Assembly (NCBI GenBank): GCA_033064195.1
Contig: JARBJD010000032.1
Coordinates: 124,001 to 188,000, forward strand
From: Blattamonas nauphoetae
Lineage: Eukaryota > Preaxostyla > Oxymonadida
Length of the DNA: 64,000 nt
Reading direction: 5' to 3'
Shown here one piece after another: positions 55,149-64,000 of the stretch. The number at the start of each line of letters is the position of its first letter. Within the stretch, counting starts at the first letter, position 1. The translations under genes were made by a program, and so were the position numbers. The notes under the pieces are model-generated. The model searched no databases and was not told where the DNA came from. It saw only the letters and a list, made by a program, of their open reading frames with translations.

Positions 55149-56222
55149 ATGAACACGATAATCAAGAAAACAAACAGTTTCTCAAATTCAACAAGCCCTG
55201 ACTTGTCTTCTTCTCACTTACCATTTTCCGTGGATTGCTCTTCTTTCCTGAATTGGAACGAACAAAACAATCCATCTGACTCCGAAAAGGCAGCGATCTT
55301 TCGATCTCTCGTTGCCACTGTGAAGTCGCAGCCTGCACTTGATGTCTCTCTCGAAGTTAAAGCAGTGAAGTTTCTCGAATCTGTGCACCCGAAGGATGAA
55401 GAATCAGCATATGCCATTGTTGCCAGTTCTGGGTTGTTCCCTGATGAATATTCGACAAACTTCATCCAGTGCATTGTTGTGCTCGTTTCTTCTGCCAGTC
55501 ACGCGATCATCGCAACAACAATGGAGATGCTGAATCGCCTGATCTTGACTTCTTCAGTCCAAGTCCGACTTGCCCTCGTAAAAGCGAATCTGATCCCTCA
55601 ACTCGTCGCATCTCTCCATCCGCTGTCTGTCTCGTCGCCGGATTATGCACATATCCACACTGGTCTCATTCGAAGCATCATCAACTCTTTCTGGCTCACA
55701 ACTCCGGATTGTCTGGAACAACTCGGAATTGAAGATAGCGATGAAGAACAAGCTGTTCACGAGATTGTTTTTCAGCACGTTGTCGCACCTTCGGAGAAGT
55801 ATATTTGGCATTTGTGCGTGAACCGCTATTCGATCATCGACAGACGCCAATCCTGGAATTTCATGGAAATGCTCGCCAGACTCCTCCCAAGATGTTCTTA
55901 TCATCAACCGTCAATGGATTGTGTTTTTCGTCTGCCTGTCTTTCTCACGATTCCAAGTTATCTCGCATTCTTCGAATGGAATGACTTGACCGAGTTCTTT
56001 CTGTTCTTATTGAACAACTTCCAGTGGAACTGGAACGGACCAAGGAGAGAGGAACAACAGATGTGGAAGACAGTGCATCAAATGTTGAGAATGGAGGGCA
56101 TCGAGGATGTGATTGAAGCCAAGCTGCGAAACATCCGAAAACGATCCGCTGGACGGCCACTTGTTGGCGCACCCACTGAATGGAGCAACACGCTGGGCAT
56201 GAATCTTCCGCTTCGTCGATAG
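55149..56222 (+). CDS. Helical-repeat protein, tandem paralogue A (357 aa)
   Basis: A single exon; the start is taken at 55149 ('MNTIIKKTNSFSN') because residues upstream have no counterpart in the paralogue at 57364. The conserved body begins 'FSVDCSSFLNWNEQN', then 'KAAIFRSLVATVKSQPALD', repeated helical pairs, 'VAPSEKYIWHLCVNRYSIID', and ends 'MWKTVHQMLRMEGIED' then 'EWSNTLGMNLP'. The fold looks like a small ARM/HEAT stack. Members of this family are, as I recall, sometimes fused to protein kinase domains in Blattamonas; no kinase is present here. It is divergent with the 942-residue gene, whose start lies 150 bp away. Confidence 0.8.
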   Translation: MNTIIKKTNSFSNSTSPDLSSSHLPFSVDCSSFLNWNEQNNPSDSEKAAIFRSLVATVKSQPALDVSLEVKAVKFLESVHPKDEESAYAIVASSGLFPDEYSTNFIQCIVVLVSSASHAIIATTMEMLNRLILTSSVQVRLALVKANLIPQLVASLHPLSVSSPDYAHIHTGLIRSIINSFWLTTPDCLEQLGIEDSDEEQAVHEIVFQHVVAPSEKYIWHLCVNRYSIIDRRQSWNFMEMLARLLPRCSYHQPSMDCVFRLPVFLTIPSYLAFFEWNDLTEFFLFLLNNFQWNWNGPRREEQQMWKTVHQMLRMEGIEDVIEAKLRNIRKRSAGRPLVGAPTEWSNTLGMNLPLRR

Positions 56223-56420
56223 AATCAGACAGGAACCAGGGAACGTTTCGTCTTGTTTGTGGCTTCTTTTGGACAACATACACTGTTTGTGTGTGATTGT
56301 TGTCGACTCTGGCATCACGTCAGGGTTGGAGTTGCCGGAACGATTCGGATTCTCTTTCGCCACTCTTTCTCCCTCGATGGTCGCCATACTCTCCTCTCCT
56401 TCGCTGCCACTCTCGCACTG
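56223..56420 (+). repeat. 3' flank duplicated together with the helical-repeat gene (copy A)
   Basis: About 190 bp after the stop codon closely match 58417-58615 after the second gene: shared pieces include 'cgtcttgttt', 'cacactgtttgtgtgtgat', 'ttgtcgactctg' and 'ccctcgatggtcgc'. The duplicated unit therefore includes the gene and its downstream region. Confidence 0.75.
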
Positions 56421-57363
56421 CCCAACAGAAGAATCGCACGTGTCGATTCCTGTTTCTGTTTTGACGTGATGACGATGTTGTACGAAACAGAACATGAACT
56501 ATGGAATACAATGGGAGTCGATGATGATGCTTCTTCGAAAGGTGAGGAAGGAAAAGTTGGAGAGAAGATGTGGAAGAAAAGGAGCTGAAGGGTGGGAAAG
56601 GAAGTTGGGGTGGAGTTGTGCAGAACTGGACGGTGTTGAGGAACTTGGTTGAAATGAAGGTTGGACAAATGTGGATCGACACCTTTTTTTTGATTGCTTC
56701 GCATGTCTTGTGGGTGACGCCACGTCTTCACGAGGACCCGACGTCGTTGATTGGATGGACATCTCCCTCTCAACACAATGCCTCTTCTGTTGTGTGTGAC
56801 AGAGTGGATCCTTCGCACGCTTTTCCGTCTCTCCCGCTCTCGTTCGTGGCTCATCCACTCCGCTCTCGAATGAACACAAACTCGCACTGTGAGAGATCGA
56901 AGCCATCTGAACCAGACACGGCAGCTGCAGCGTGTGCCAGGAAGCATTCACGCAACGGAGCAGATGGATTGAGAACCGGCGAGTGCTGACTTTCAGCCAT
57001 CACTTTGTCTCCGAATAGGATTCCCATGTCGGACAACGTCACACTGGTGCCGAGTTGTGGAAGCGGACGATTGGAAGGGATAGACACAACACTGCGGGAT
57101 CACAATCCGTGACATATGCATCTCTTCGTCTGCTTTCATGCATATCCTCTGACGACCATTCACTGTTATTCGACGAAATGTTGTCATCATTCGTTTTGCC
57201 TCGTTCTCTGGCTTCGTCTTCATTCCTGGATCATCTCTGTCGTCGTTTGTTTCTTTTTGTCATTATTTTTGGACACTTATTAACATCTCATTCTCTTTCT
57301 TTCACTTTTTGTTCTGACCCATAAAGAGAGACTCGACCTCGATCAGTCAAAACGAGCTCGATA
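56421..57363. other. Interval with no convincing gene
   Basis: Long open frames on both strands reflect GC-rich, stop-poor sequence and do not read as protein. A minus-strand stretch (57087-56851) looks slightly more protein-like but has no motif. Confidence 0.35.
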
Positions 57364-58416
57364 ATGCTAACAACGGACACCTCCTCAAGTCCAAAGTCTT
57401 CTGATTTGTCCTTCCCTCCGATTCGCTTTTCCGTGGATTGCTCTTCTTTCCTGAATTGGATAGAAAGCTGCAGTTATTCTTTCCACGAGAAGGCCACTGT
57501 CTTTCAGTCTCTCGTTGTCACTATGAAGTCAAAACCTGTACTTGATGACTCATTGGAAACTCAAGCAGTAAAATTCCTCAAATCTGTGAAGCCGAAGACT
57601 CAAGAATCAGCAGATGCTTTTCTCAGCCGCCTTGCCACATTATCTGGTGATTTTTCGACACACCTCATACAGTCCATTGTGTTGCTCATTTCTTCTGCCA
57701 GTCAGATTCTTACCACAGCAGCAATCAAGATGCTCTCTAATCTACTTCTGTATTGTTACCCTCAAAACATTCTTCTCCTCATCAAAGCTGATCTGATTCA
57801 TCAACTCATCATGACTCTCAATCCCTTGTTTCTTTCCTTTGCTGACGCAGTCCATATCCACACTTCTCTCCTGTCGATCATCACCATCACTCTCAGGCTC
57901 GCAACTCCGGAAGGTCTCACATCATTCAGATTTAAAGATGATAATGAACAACAAGCTGTTCATGATACGGTTCTGAAGCAAGTACTGGTGCCTTCGGAGA
58001 AGTATATTTGGCATTTGTGCGTCAACCACTATTCGATCATCGATGGTGAGCAATCTAGTGGCTTTATGATTCTTCTTGCTCGCCTCCTCCAAATATGTCC
58101 ATCTTATCAACCAACAATGGAAATTGTTCTTCATATGCCAGTTCTTCTCACGATATCGAGTTGTCTCACATTCTTCGAAGATGTACGTTCAATCTGGAAT
58201 TTTCAATTTCACATGAATAATTTCCAACGGGAACGGAACAAGAAACGGGGAGAATATCGACAAATGTGGAAGACAGTGCATCAATTGTTGAGAATGGAGG
58301 GCATCGAAGATGAAATGGAGGAAAAGCTGCAAAACGACAAAACCGAATTGAGAGGAAAATTCATGGTTGCTTCCTCGATCAAATGGAACAACATGCTGGG
58401 CTTGAACCTTCCATAA
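57364..58416 (+). CDS. Helical-repeat protein, tandem paralogue B (350 aa)
   Basis: A single exon with its ATG at 57364. It aligns end to end with the gene at 55149-56222: 'FSVDCSSFLNWIESC', 'KATVFQSLVVTMKSKP', 'VPSEKYIWHLCVNHYSIID', 'MWKTVHQLLRMEGIED' and 'KWNNMLGLNLP'. Identity by eye is roughly half, so the duplication is not recent, yet the frame is fully open, which suggests both copies are maintained. Function unknown; helical repeat stack. Confidence 0.8.
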   Translation: MLTTDTSSSPKSSDLSFPPIRFSVDCSSFLNWIESCSYSFHEKATVFQSLVVTMKSKPVLDDSLETQAVKFLKSVKPKTQESADAFLSRLATLSGDFSTHLIQSIVLLISSASQILTTAAIKMLSNLLLYCYPQNILLLIKADLIHQLIMTLNPLFLSFADAVHIHTSLLSIITITLRLATPEGLTSFRFKDDNEQQAVHDTVLKQVLVPSEKYIWHLCVNHYSIIDGEQSSGFMILLARLLQICPSYQPTMEIVLHMPVLLTISSCLTFFEDVRSIWNFQFHMNNFQRERNKKRGEYRQMWKTVHQLLRMEGIEDEMEEKLQNDKTELRGKFMVASSIKWNNMLGLNLP

Positions 58417-58615
58417 CATGAATAGAATCGGACAAGAACCAGCGAACTTTTCGTCTTGTTTCTGGCTTGTTTTGGACAACCCACACTGTTTGTGTGTGAT
58501 CTTTGTCGACTCTGACATCACCTCATGGTTTGGTTTGCCAGAACGATTCGGATTATCTCTTGCCAGTCTCCCTCCCTCGATGGTCGCTACACTCTCCGTC
58601 TCTTTCGCCGCCACT
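58417..58615 (+). repeat. 3' flank duplicated together with the helical-repeat gene (copy B)
   Basis: Partner of 56223-56420. After the stop codon the two copies stay alignable for about 190 bp and then diverge. Confidence 0.75.
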
Positions 58616-59376
58616 CTCACACCGCTCGCAGATACCGCAGGAAAGCATCAGAAGTGTGGAAGTGTGAGATGTCAGAAGAAGAGGAGAACGGCATTTGAGG
58701 ATGAGACGATCGGAGAAGGCTCGCTTAGACGAGAACGAGGGGCGGAGGAAGTGGAAGTGGGTGGATGGTGGACAAGGAGGATGGATGTGTGTTCGAGAAG
58801 GAAGAAGAGTGAGAAGGAGATCGGAGAGGGGAAGAGGCAGAGAGTCGGAAGTGGACGATTCCCCTCCCGCACATCTCTCCGCCTGTGTCCGCTGCGGGAG
58901 ACGAAGCTCGGTGTCGCTTTGCGTCGCTCTCGCCGACGACACCACAACTGATCACCCGTTGTCCCCTCACTCTTCGCCAAACCAAACCCCAACCGCACCC
59001 GAGGGAAGGACGAGATTGCTGTTGGCTGACTTGAGGGAAAGCAGGACAAGCGAACACTGTGGCGTGCAGACTGACCGACAGAACATCGACACAGCCGACC
59101 TCGCGACATGCCACGCCGTCTCCGCAGTCGCTGGCGTTCTGGGCGACACACATCACATCGTCCTCTTCGCTCATTGCATGGATGGGTGCTGCCTGGTGAC
59201 TGGAAGGACTGCTGGCGGCACTGTTGTTCCTGTCGACTCAACAGCTGCAGCAGACCAGAAACTGACGATGACAGTGCTGTACAGCAGTTTTGGTGAATAG
59301 GTTAGAATTTGAACGAAAACGATTGATGGTCTTAGACAAATTGTTGAAACAGAAAGACAAACAAAATAGAAAATTC
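58616..59376 (+). other. GC-rich interval; doubtful short coding frame
   Basis: A plus-strand frame ending at 59300 has a C-terminal part (from about 58960) with protein-like composition ('GVLGDTHHIVLFAHCMDG'), while its first half is Arg/Gly-rich noise. An overlapping minus-strand frame is equally open. No family is recognised, so I do not call a gene. Confidence 0.3.
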
Positions 59377-60075
59377 TTAGACAAACTTTGATTGCATTGA
59401 TCTTACGGAACACTCGCAGATACAAATCAAGACGATGAAAAAGAACAAGAATGCAACAGATAGTCCTCCTAAGAGCACAATAAAAAAGCCCCCGTATCCC
59501 ACAGTTTCTTTAAGGTCGTTAAGCGTAAAGTCTTCTTTGGTTCCGTTTGTCGGAAGGGCTTTGAGCTGATCACGAAAGGGTTCTTTCCAGCGCGTATAGT
59601 AGATTCGGTGTTTCTTCGAAGATGATGAACAGTTCACAAAATCGCTCAGATAAAAACCTAATTCATGATACGCAATATCCGATCCCGTTTGCCTCTCTGA
59701 TGGATCGTTGGCGTTGGAGTTGTTGGAGAAGTGGGTGTTGGAGAGGAATCCAATGACATATTCGGAGAAAAAGAGCGCCCCTGGTTTATTTTTTGTCGTA
59801 CAATAATTGTTGCTGACTAGACTGTTGTTGATCTGGAAGTATTTTGATTTAATATAGACTGGTGCTTCGTCGTTGATGTTGCTGTCGATGATAACATTGT
59901 CTAAAGTGGCGTTACCTTCAAAGTGCAGCTGACTTATGATGTTAAGTTGTCCTGTCCTCCTCGCTCTCTGTCCGTCCTCCACTTTTTCTTGTCCTATTTT
60001 GAAAATGAGAGAAACTTGCGAATTTTTGACATTTGTGGTGATAATTATGAATTTTAAGGTTGTTTTTGGCTTCAT
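59377..60075 (-). CDS. C-terminal part of a membrane-anchored beta-helix surface protein
   Basis: The 232-residue frame has asparagine-rich rungs typical of right-handed beta-helix proteins ('NATLDNVIIDSNINDEAPVY', 'NNSLVSNNYC'), then a membrane helix near the end ('GGFFIVLLGGLSVAFLFFFI') and a short cytoplasmic tail rich in Cys. It lacks a signal peptide and the N-terminal part. Minus-strand fragments upstream (60513-63363) look like the rest of the same protein in other frames, so this is probably the surviving tail of a broken gene. It could be a separate exon if introns exist there. Confidence 0.6.
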   Translation of the reverse strand: MKPKTTLKFIIITTNVKNSQVSLIFKIGQEKVEDGQRARRTGQLNIISQLHFEGNATLDNVIIDSNINDEAPVYIKSKYFQINNSLVSNNYCTTKNKPGALFFSEYVIGFLSNTHFSNNSNANDPSERQTGSDIAYHELGFYLSDFVNCSSSSKKHRIYYTRWKEPFRDQLKALPTNGTKEDFTLNDLKETVGYGGFFIVLLGGLSVAFLFFFIVLICICECSVRSMQSKFV

Positions 60076-60417
60076 TTAGCAATTAAAATGATTATTAACC
60101 GATTTCTTCATAACTATTACCTTGCGGGTTGATCATGATCAGGATCATCTTAAAGGATCTTTCAAAATCAGATGACAACAAAAGAAGTATGAATGAACAA
60201 AATAAATGCGATTTGATGTCTGCTCCGTTGTACAAAGTCCGACATGGAAGCAGGAGGGCTCCTTCTCAATTACTGTGTCATCCATGCCATTAGTCAGAAG
60301 TTCTGAGTTCGATCGGAGTAGTACCAAAAGAGAGACGATGGGAAGCGATGAGATGAGTTGTTGCGATGTTCCTAGCAAGAACTGTGAGTCGGGCTGCATT
60401 GAATTGGGAATCAGACC

Positions 60418-60490
60418 GTCCATTGTGCGCCCTCCTCACTCCGTCCATTGTTCGCCCTCCTCACTCTGTCCATTGTTTTCCCAACTCCAT
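60418..60490. repeat. 25-bp minisatellite, about three copies
   Basis: Units start at 60418, 60443 and 60468, each beginning 'gtccattgt' followed by 'cgccctcctcact' in the first two; the third is diverged. No coding meaning seen. Confidence 0.75.
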
Positions 60491-60512
60491 CCACACTCCC
60501 ACTTTCGTTGTG

Positions 60513-62215
60513 TCACCCATCCGAACAATGGATGTTTCGACGGTGCGAAGGGACATACGACAGATTCGGCGAAATCTCTTCTGACAACTCATCGTTCGAT
60601 GAAGGTGTTGATTGCGGTCCAACGAATGTTCCTTCTTTCAGTGTCAACGTCGAGTTCCGAGCTGAGAGGACCACGAACGAAGGAGAGAGTGAGTCAATCA
60701 GAATGCCAACATCTCGAATCTCCAGTGTCAATGATGACACAATAATCATTCCTGATTTAATTTGTTCACAAGCAGACGATGGAATGTGGAGCTTCGGGTC
60801 AATATATCCAAATGTAGTGAGGAGGGCCTCCATCCCATTCTCAATCCGAATTGGCGATCCAAGTGTCGCTGAATGAATAATCCCAATCGTTGGTATCCGA
60901 ACTCCAATCTCACACACAATCTCCCAACCAACTTCCACGGACGAGCAAGGACGAGATGATTCTCCACAGAACCGACTCGTTTCTCCGGTTTGCTCATCCC
61001 CATACAGACACAGAGAATCTTGTTTCTTCGGAGTCATGAATGAAAGCGTGACATTCACGTCAATTCTCGAATCTTGATTTGTGGAGTAGTCCAGTTGGAT
61101 CTCGGACGATTCTGCGGATAAGAGCACAGCTGTTCCTGATCCACTTTCAGCTGTTTCGAACCTCACTTCACCTGTTGGTTGACCCAGTGCACGCAATCTC
61201 AGTTAAGCGAATAGCTGTGGCCATCTTTCAAAGCTGCTCCCTCAATCGGATACAGTGCGAGAGTGGAGAGAGTGAGAGTTGTCGAGTTCAGTCCATCTGC
61301 GTCGCTTGACTCAACTTTCACCAGTCGAGATGGTTCTGCAATAATTTCGATCGAGTTTGCTTCGAACAACAGCTCGGTTGTGTTGTCTCTCTTCCTGAAC
61401 GAGCTCACCTCGTATCTCTCTCCATATTCTAGCTCTGCCGAATCAAATGGACGTAAAAACGCTGACATTTCCCAGAATCCCGAAGTACTGTTCAATTGCG
61501 TCTCAACTGTGTGCTTCAGAGTCCCAAAATGCTCAGCCCAACTTTGTATGTCGAATTTTCATCCAACACTCGTCCAGTCATTTCCAACTTCACCGTCTTC
61601 ATCGTTTCATCCGTGTCTTTCAAGTCATCTTCAGAAGATGAGTCGGCTCAGCAATCGTTGTGAACGACATGTCTCCCAAACACAACACTTTCACATCAAT
61701 CTTCTTCACGTTCGATGTTGTTCTGTTGTCAAACAGGCTTCCTCCAAGTTTTCCTTTTGCTGGACTGAACACAACATCAATCGTCACTGTCTCTGTTCCA
61801 TTCACTGACAGTGTCACTTTGTGAGTTCCTGAAAGATTCACTCCTTCAGGCTGATCCTGCCTATCTTCAGTGTTTCGTCATATTCTGGTTCGTGGAGTGT
61901 TGTCAGATAATCATCAGCAAATATGCTTCCTTTTGTAGCATATGTTTTGAGAGGTTGGACGACGCTGTTTGCTTGAAAGTCGTGAGCGAAATCACCATCA
62001 GAGATCATGTTCCTCCCTCCCTGCGCGATCATGTTCCTCCCTCCCTGCGCGATCATGTTCCTCCCTCCCTGCGCGATCATGTTCCTCCCTCCCTGCGCGA
62101 TCATGTTCCTCCCTCCCTGCGCGATCATGTTCCTCCCTCCCTGCGCGATCATGTTCCTCCCTCCCTGCGCGATCATGTTCCTCCCTCCCTGCGCGATCAT
62201 GTTCCTCCCCTTCAT
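60513..62215 (-). pseudogene. Broken surface-protein gene: repeat region and Ig-like/beta-helix segments
   Basis: Reading leftwards, successive pieces lie in different frames. Piece 1 (62215-61838) has eight copies of 'GGRNMIAQ', then 'YATKGSIFADDYLTTL'. Piece 2 (about 61860-61620) has an Ig-like strand pair 'LSGTHKVTLSVNGTETVTID'. Piece 3 (61617-61512) starts 'LKDTDETMKTVKLEMTGRVL' and ends in a stop. Piece 4 (61495-61199) has 'LEYGERYEVSSF' and ends at 'LKDGHSYSLN'. Piece 5 (61196-60513) has 'CSSVEVGWEI', 'IENGMEALL' and beta-helix-like 'LTLEIRDVGILID'. The modules occur in this order in large Blattamonas surface proteins as I recall them. No splice sites bridge the frame changes, so I call it a pseudogene. 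Confidence 0.6.
62003..62212. repeat. 24-bp tandem repeat, eight full copies plus a partial
   Basis: Units start at 62003 and every 24 bp up to 62171; a partial unit starts at 62195. The full copies are virtually identical, implying recent expansion. On the minus strand the unit encodes 'GGRNMIAQ'. The other two minus frames and all three plus frames are open as well. Confidence 0.93.
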
Positions 62216-62456
62216 CCCTCCCTCCGTCCTCCCTCCATCGTCAGTGTGTGTGAACTATAATCTGGTTGATCTCTTCTGTCATGTTGAGAAACACCCCTCC
62301 CCTTTCCCTGTCTGCTTGATCGTTTTGAAGTGACATCAAGCACTCCTTTCGAGAGTAAAACTCCCTTTGCTCACCACAACAACCTCACTTGACACTTTTT
62401 TGAGACGGATCGGAGCTGTAGACAGATCGATGTGGGCTTGGATGATTGACAATCAA

Positions 62457-63363
62457 TCATGTGTTGTTCAAAATTTGGCTCATCTCCGCGCTGTTGATTC
62501 GAGGATAGAATGCTCCGTTCATTGGAGTTGCTTCACAATGTGAGAGATACTTGTGACGACGTTTGTGGTGGTATTTGTGGCTTGTCCATTGCCCTGAGCT
62601 TGGCGGTTTGCAGTCTTTGATGATGCTCTTTCGGATGGTGACATCTGTCGAAGTCGTGATTATTGGGGATGTGTAGGTACCGCCGGGACATGCATAAACG
62701 GCGTTTGATTGTGTTGTGTGGAGGAAGGGGTTGTTGGAGAAGAGGAAGGACTTACCGAGGTTGATGTCGCTTGTCGTTGTCCTGTAGAATACTCCATGCA
62801 CATACTCAGTCTTTGTGTTCAACAATCGAGTCTTTCCTGTAAGAGTGGTCAGATACGTATGTATTGTGGGCATTTTCGAGGTTATGCAGAAGCAGGAGGA
62901 CGATTGCACCGAATCTGACTCCGTTTGTCTGTTTATGACATTGGGGAAATACCAAAATGGCGTAAATCGTTGAGGGATGCTGATATCAGGCTCACAGTTC
63001 CGGTTGAGCATTAACTTTCCACAAGAAGAGGGAAAATCGGCATTTCTGATTGACGACGAGGAGTCAGCCGTTCCAAGACGATGCCCCAATTCTACGAAAT
63101 GAATTGATGAATTACATGTGGACATAGTTGAGTTAGTCAGAAAAAGTTGGTTGAAGTAGCATTGGAGCAGTTCTGTCGAGGTTGGAAATGATGGTGAAGT
63201 GGATGTCATGAGATAGGTCGAAATGAGTATGAATTGATAGCCGTGGAGGCGAATTGATAGTAAGATCCTCGCAAAAAGAAATATTGAGGGAAGATGATTG
63301 CGAGATTGCGCTGTAGTTGGATGTTGAGTGAGAGATCAAGGATAAGAATAGTAAAATGAACAT
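62457..63363 (-). pseudogene. N-terminal part of a surface protein, frame-broken
   Basis: A frame starting at 63363 opens with a signal peptide ('MFILLFLSLISHSTSN') and beta-rich sequence ending near 'LQPTFSD'. The protein-like reading then continues in another frame (from about 63150), with 'STCNSSIHFVELGHRLGTAD' and further on 'LGKSFLFSNNPFLHTT' and 'ITTSTDVTIRKSIIKDC', which resemble beta-helix rungs. No GT-AG intron cleanly joins the frames. I read it as the 5' end of the same decayed gene as 60513-62215 and 59377-60075. Confidence 0.5.
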
Positions 63364-64000
63364 TCTTGGCCTGAATCGAAGACGAATGATGTTGTGAATC
63401 TGTTGAAGGCTAGGAGGGTTGCAGAAATGACATATATGCCGCTAAACTGGCACACTTCTGTGCCGAAGTGACTTCTCTGGAGATGTGGCATTAGAAGGTG
63501 TTGAAGAAGGGTTAGGATGGGGATGTCTGTTGTGGAATGAGAAAATGATCGATAATGAAGAAAAACCTTGTGTTGGTCACTATGCAATGAGGATTGGACA
63601 GATGGCATTTGGACATCATTTTGATGATTAGGACGTTAAGGGGTTGGATAAACGAGGTGATATCGGCAGAATAAATCCAAACAACAGGTGTTTTCGGTGA
63701 CGCTGCTGGATAAGAGGCTCGGGAGCACATCCTCACGACCTCCATTTCAGACTTGTGTGTGATCAAGATATCTACTCCGAACCAAGTGAGGGAAATAGAA
63801 AAATACGAGTGTTAAAACAATGGAGAGGTATACTGAAATACTGAATCTTTCATATCTCATTTAGTTCTGTTCATATCAGATCCGGTGTGATCAAGACATC
63901 AATTCCAGACTAATGAAGAGTAAAACACGGATAAGATGACAAAAGCAATGGACATTCACACTGATATTTTGATATAGGCGTCTATCAAATCAGTTTGAAA
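63364..64000. other. Interval with no supported gene; imperfect ~128-bp duplication
   Basis: Two stretches starting near 63757 and 63885 both begin 'gtgtgatcaaga' and stay loosely similar for several tens of bases. Minus-strand frames here have no recognisable motifs. The window ends inside this interval. Confidence 0.35.

Noticed and set aside
56315..56947. A 210-residue minus-strand frame between the tandem helical-repeat genes
   Set aside because: Its composition (Arg/Ser/His/Pro-rich) reflects stop-poor, GC-rich DNA, and part of it overlaps the duplicated 3' flank, where the second copy does not preserve the frame.
61969..62253. CRISPR-like array
   Set aside because: The 24-bp units are directly adjacent with no unique spacers; this is a coding minisatellite in a eukaryotic genome.
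61811..62333. Plus-strand open frames with 'RDHVPPSL' or 'ARSCSSLP' repeats
   Set aside because: They are translations of the 24-bp array, which is open in every frame. The minus-strand frame is preferred because it continues into family-like sequence.

Overview
The window is nuclear DNA from a unicellular eukaryote. Thirteen genes assemble cleanly when split by very short GT-AG introns (31 to about 145 bp, many 31-36 bp). The products are eukaryote-only: an ariadne RBR ligase, a PROPPIN/Atg18, CSN3, Sld5, SF1, a BET bromodomain protein, CARNMT1 and a WW-MyTH4-RhoGAP. The lineage-restricted families at the right end (helical-repeat proteins beginning near a 'CSSFLNW' motif, and surface proteins mixing Ig-like and beta-helix segments) look to me like families of the oxymonad Blattamonas nauphoetae (Preaxostyla). 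That assignment comes from recognition and was not tested by a search.

Layout. Positions 1-13,000 are a graveyard of mobile elements: a MULE transposase interrupted by a minisatellite, a Polinton-type DNA polymerase B fragment, a Merlin (ISXO2/IS1016-like) transposase fossil, several copies of a MITE-like inverted-repeat element (one carrying a nested second element), a decayed copy of a host helical-repeat gene, a Tc1/mariner (DD34E) transposase and a frameshifted hAT transposase. Positions 13,500-52,000 are compact and gene-rich on both strands. In order they hold PDI (+), a 3,922-residue putative bridge-like lipid-transfer protein (-), a tandem ubiquitin-like protein ending Gly-Gly-Val (-), a BET protein (-), an RBR ligase (+), Atg18/WIPI (-), CARNMT1 (-), thymidylate kinase (-), CSN3 (+), SF1 (-), GINS Sld5 (-), the WW-MyTH4-RhoGAP protein (-), a 2,125-residue TPR protein (+) and an adenylate kinase-like protein (+). 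Positions 52,000-58,600 hold three intact members of a helical-repeat family, two of them a tandem duplication. Positions 59,300-63,400 hold, on the minus strand, the frame-broken remains of a large surface protein, with signal peptide, beta-helix and Ig-like pieces, a 24-bp repeat array and a C-terminal membrane helix.

The genes do not form one pathway. They cover ubiquitin and COP9 signalling, RNA splicing, replication, dTTP synthesis, autophagy or membrane lipid transfer, ER folding and Rho signalling. Neighbouring genes are tightly packed; the thymidylate kinase and CSN3 start codons lie about 40 bp apart on opposite strands. The exon maps were built by hand from reading frame, splice signals and family alignment, and each sums to a whole number of codons.
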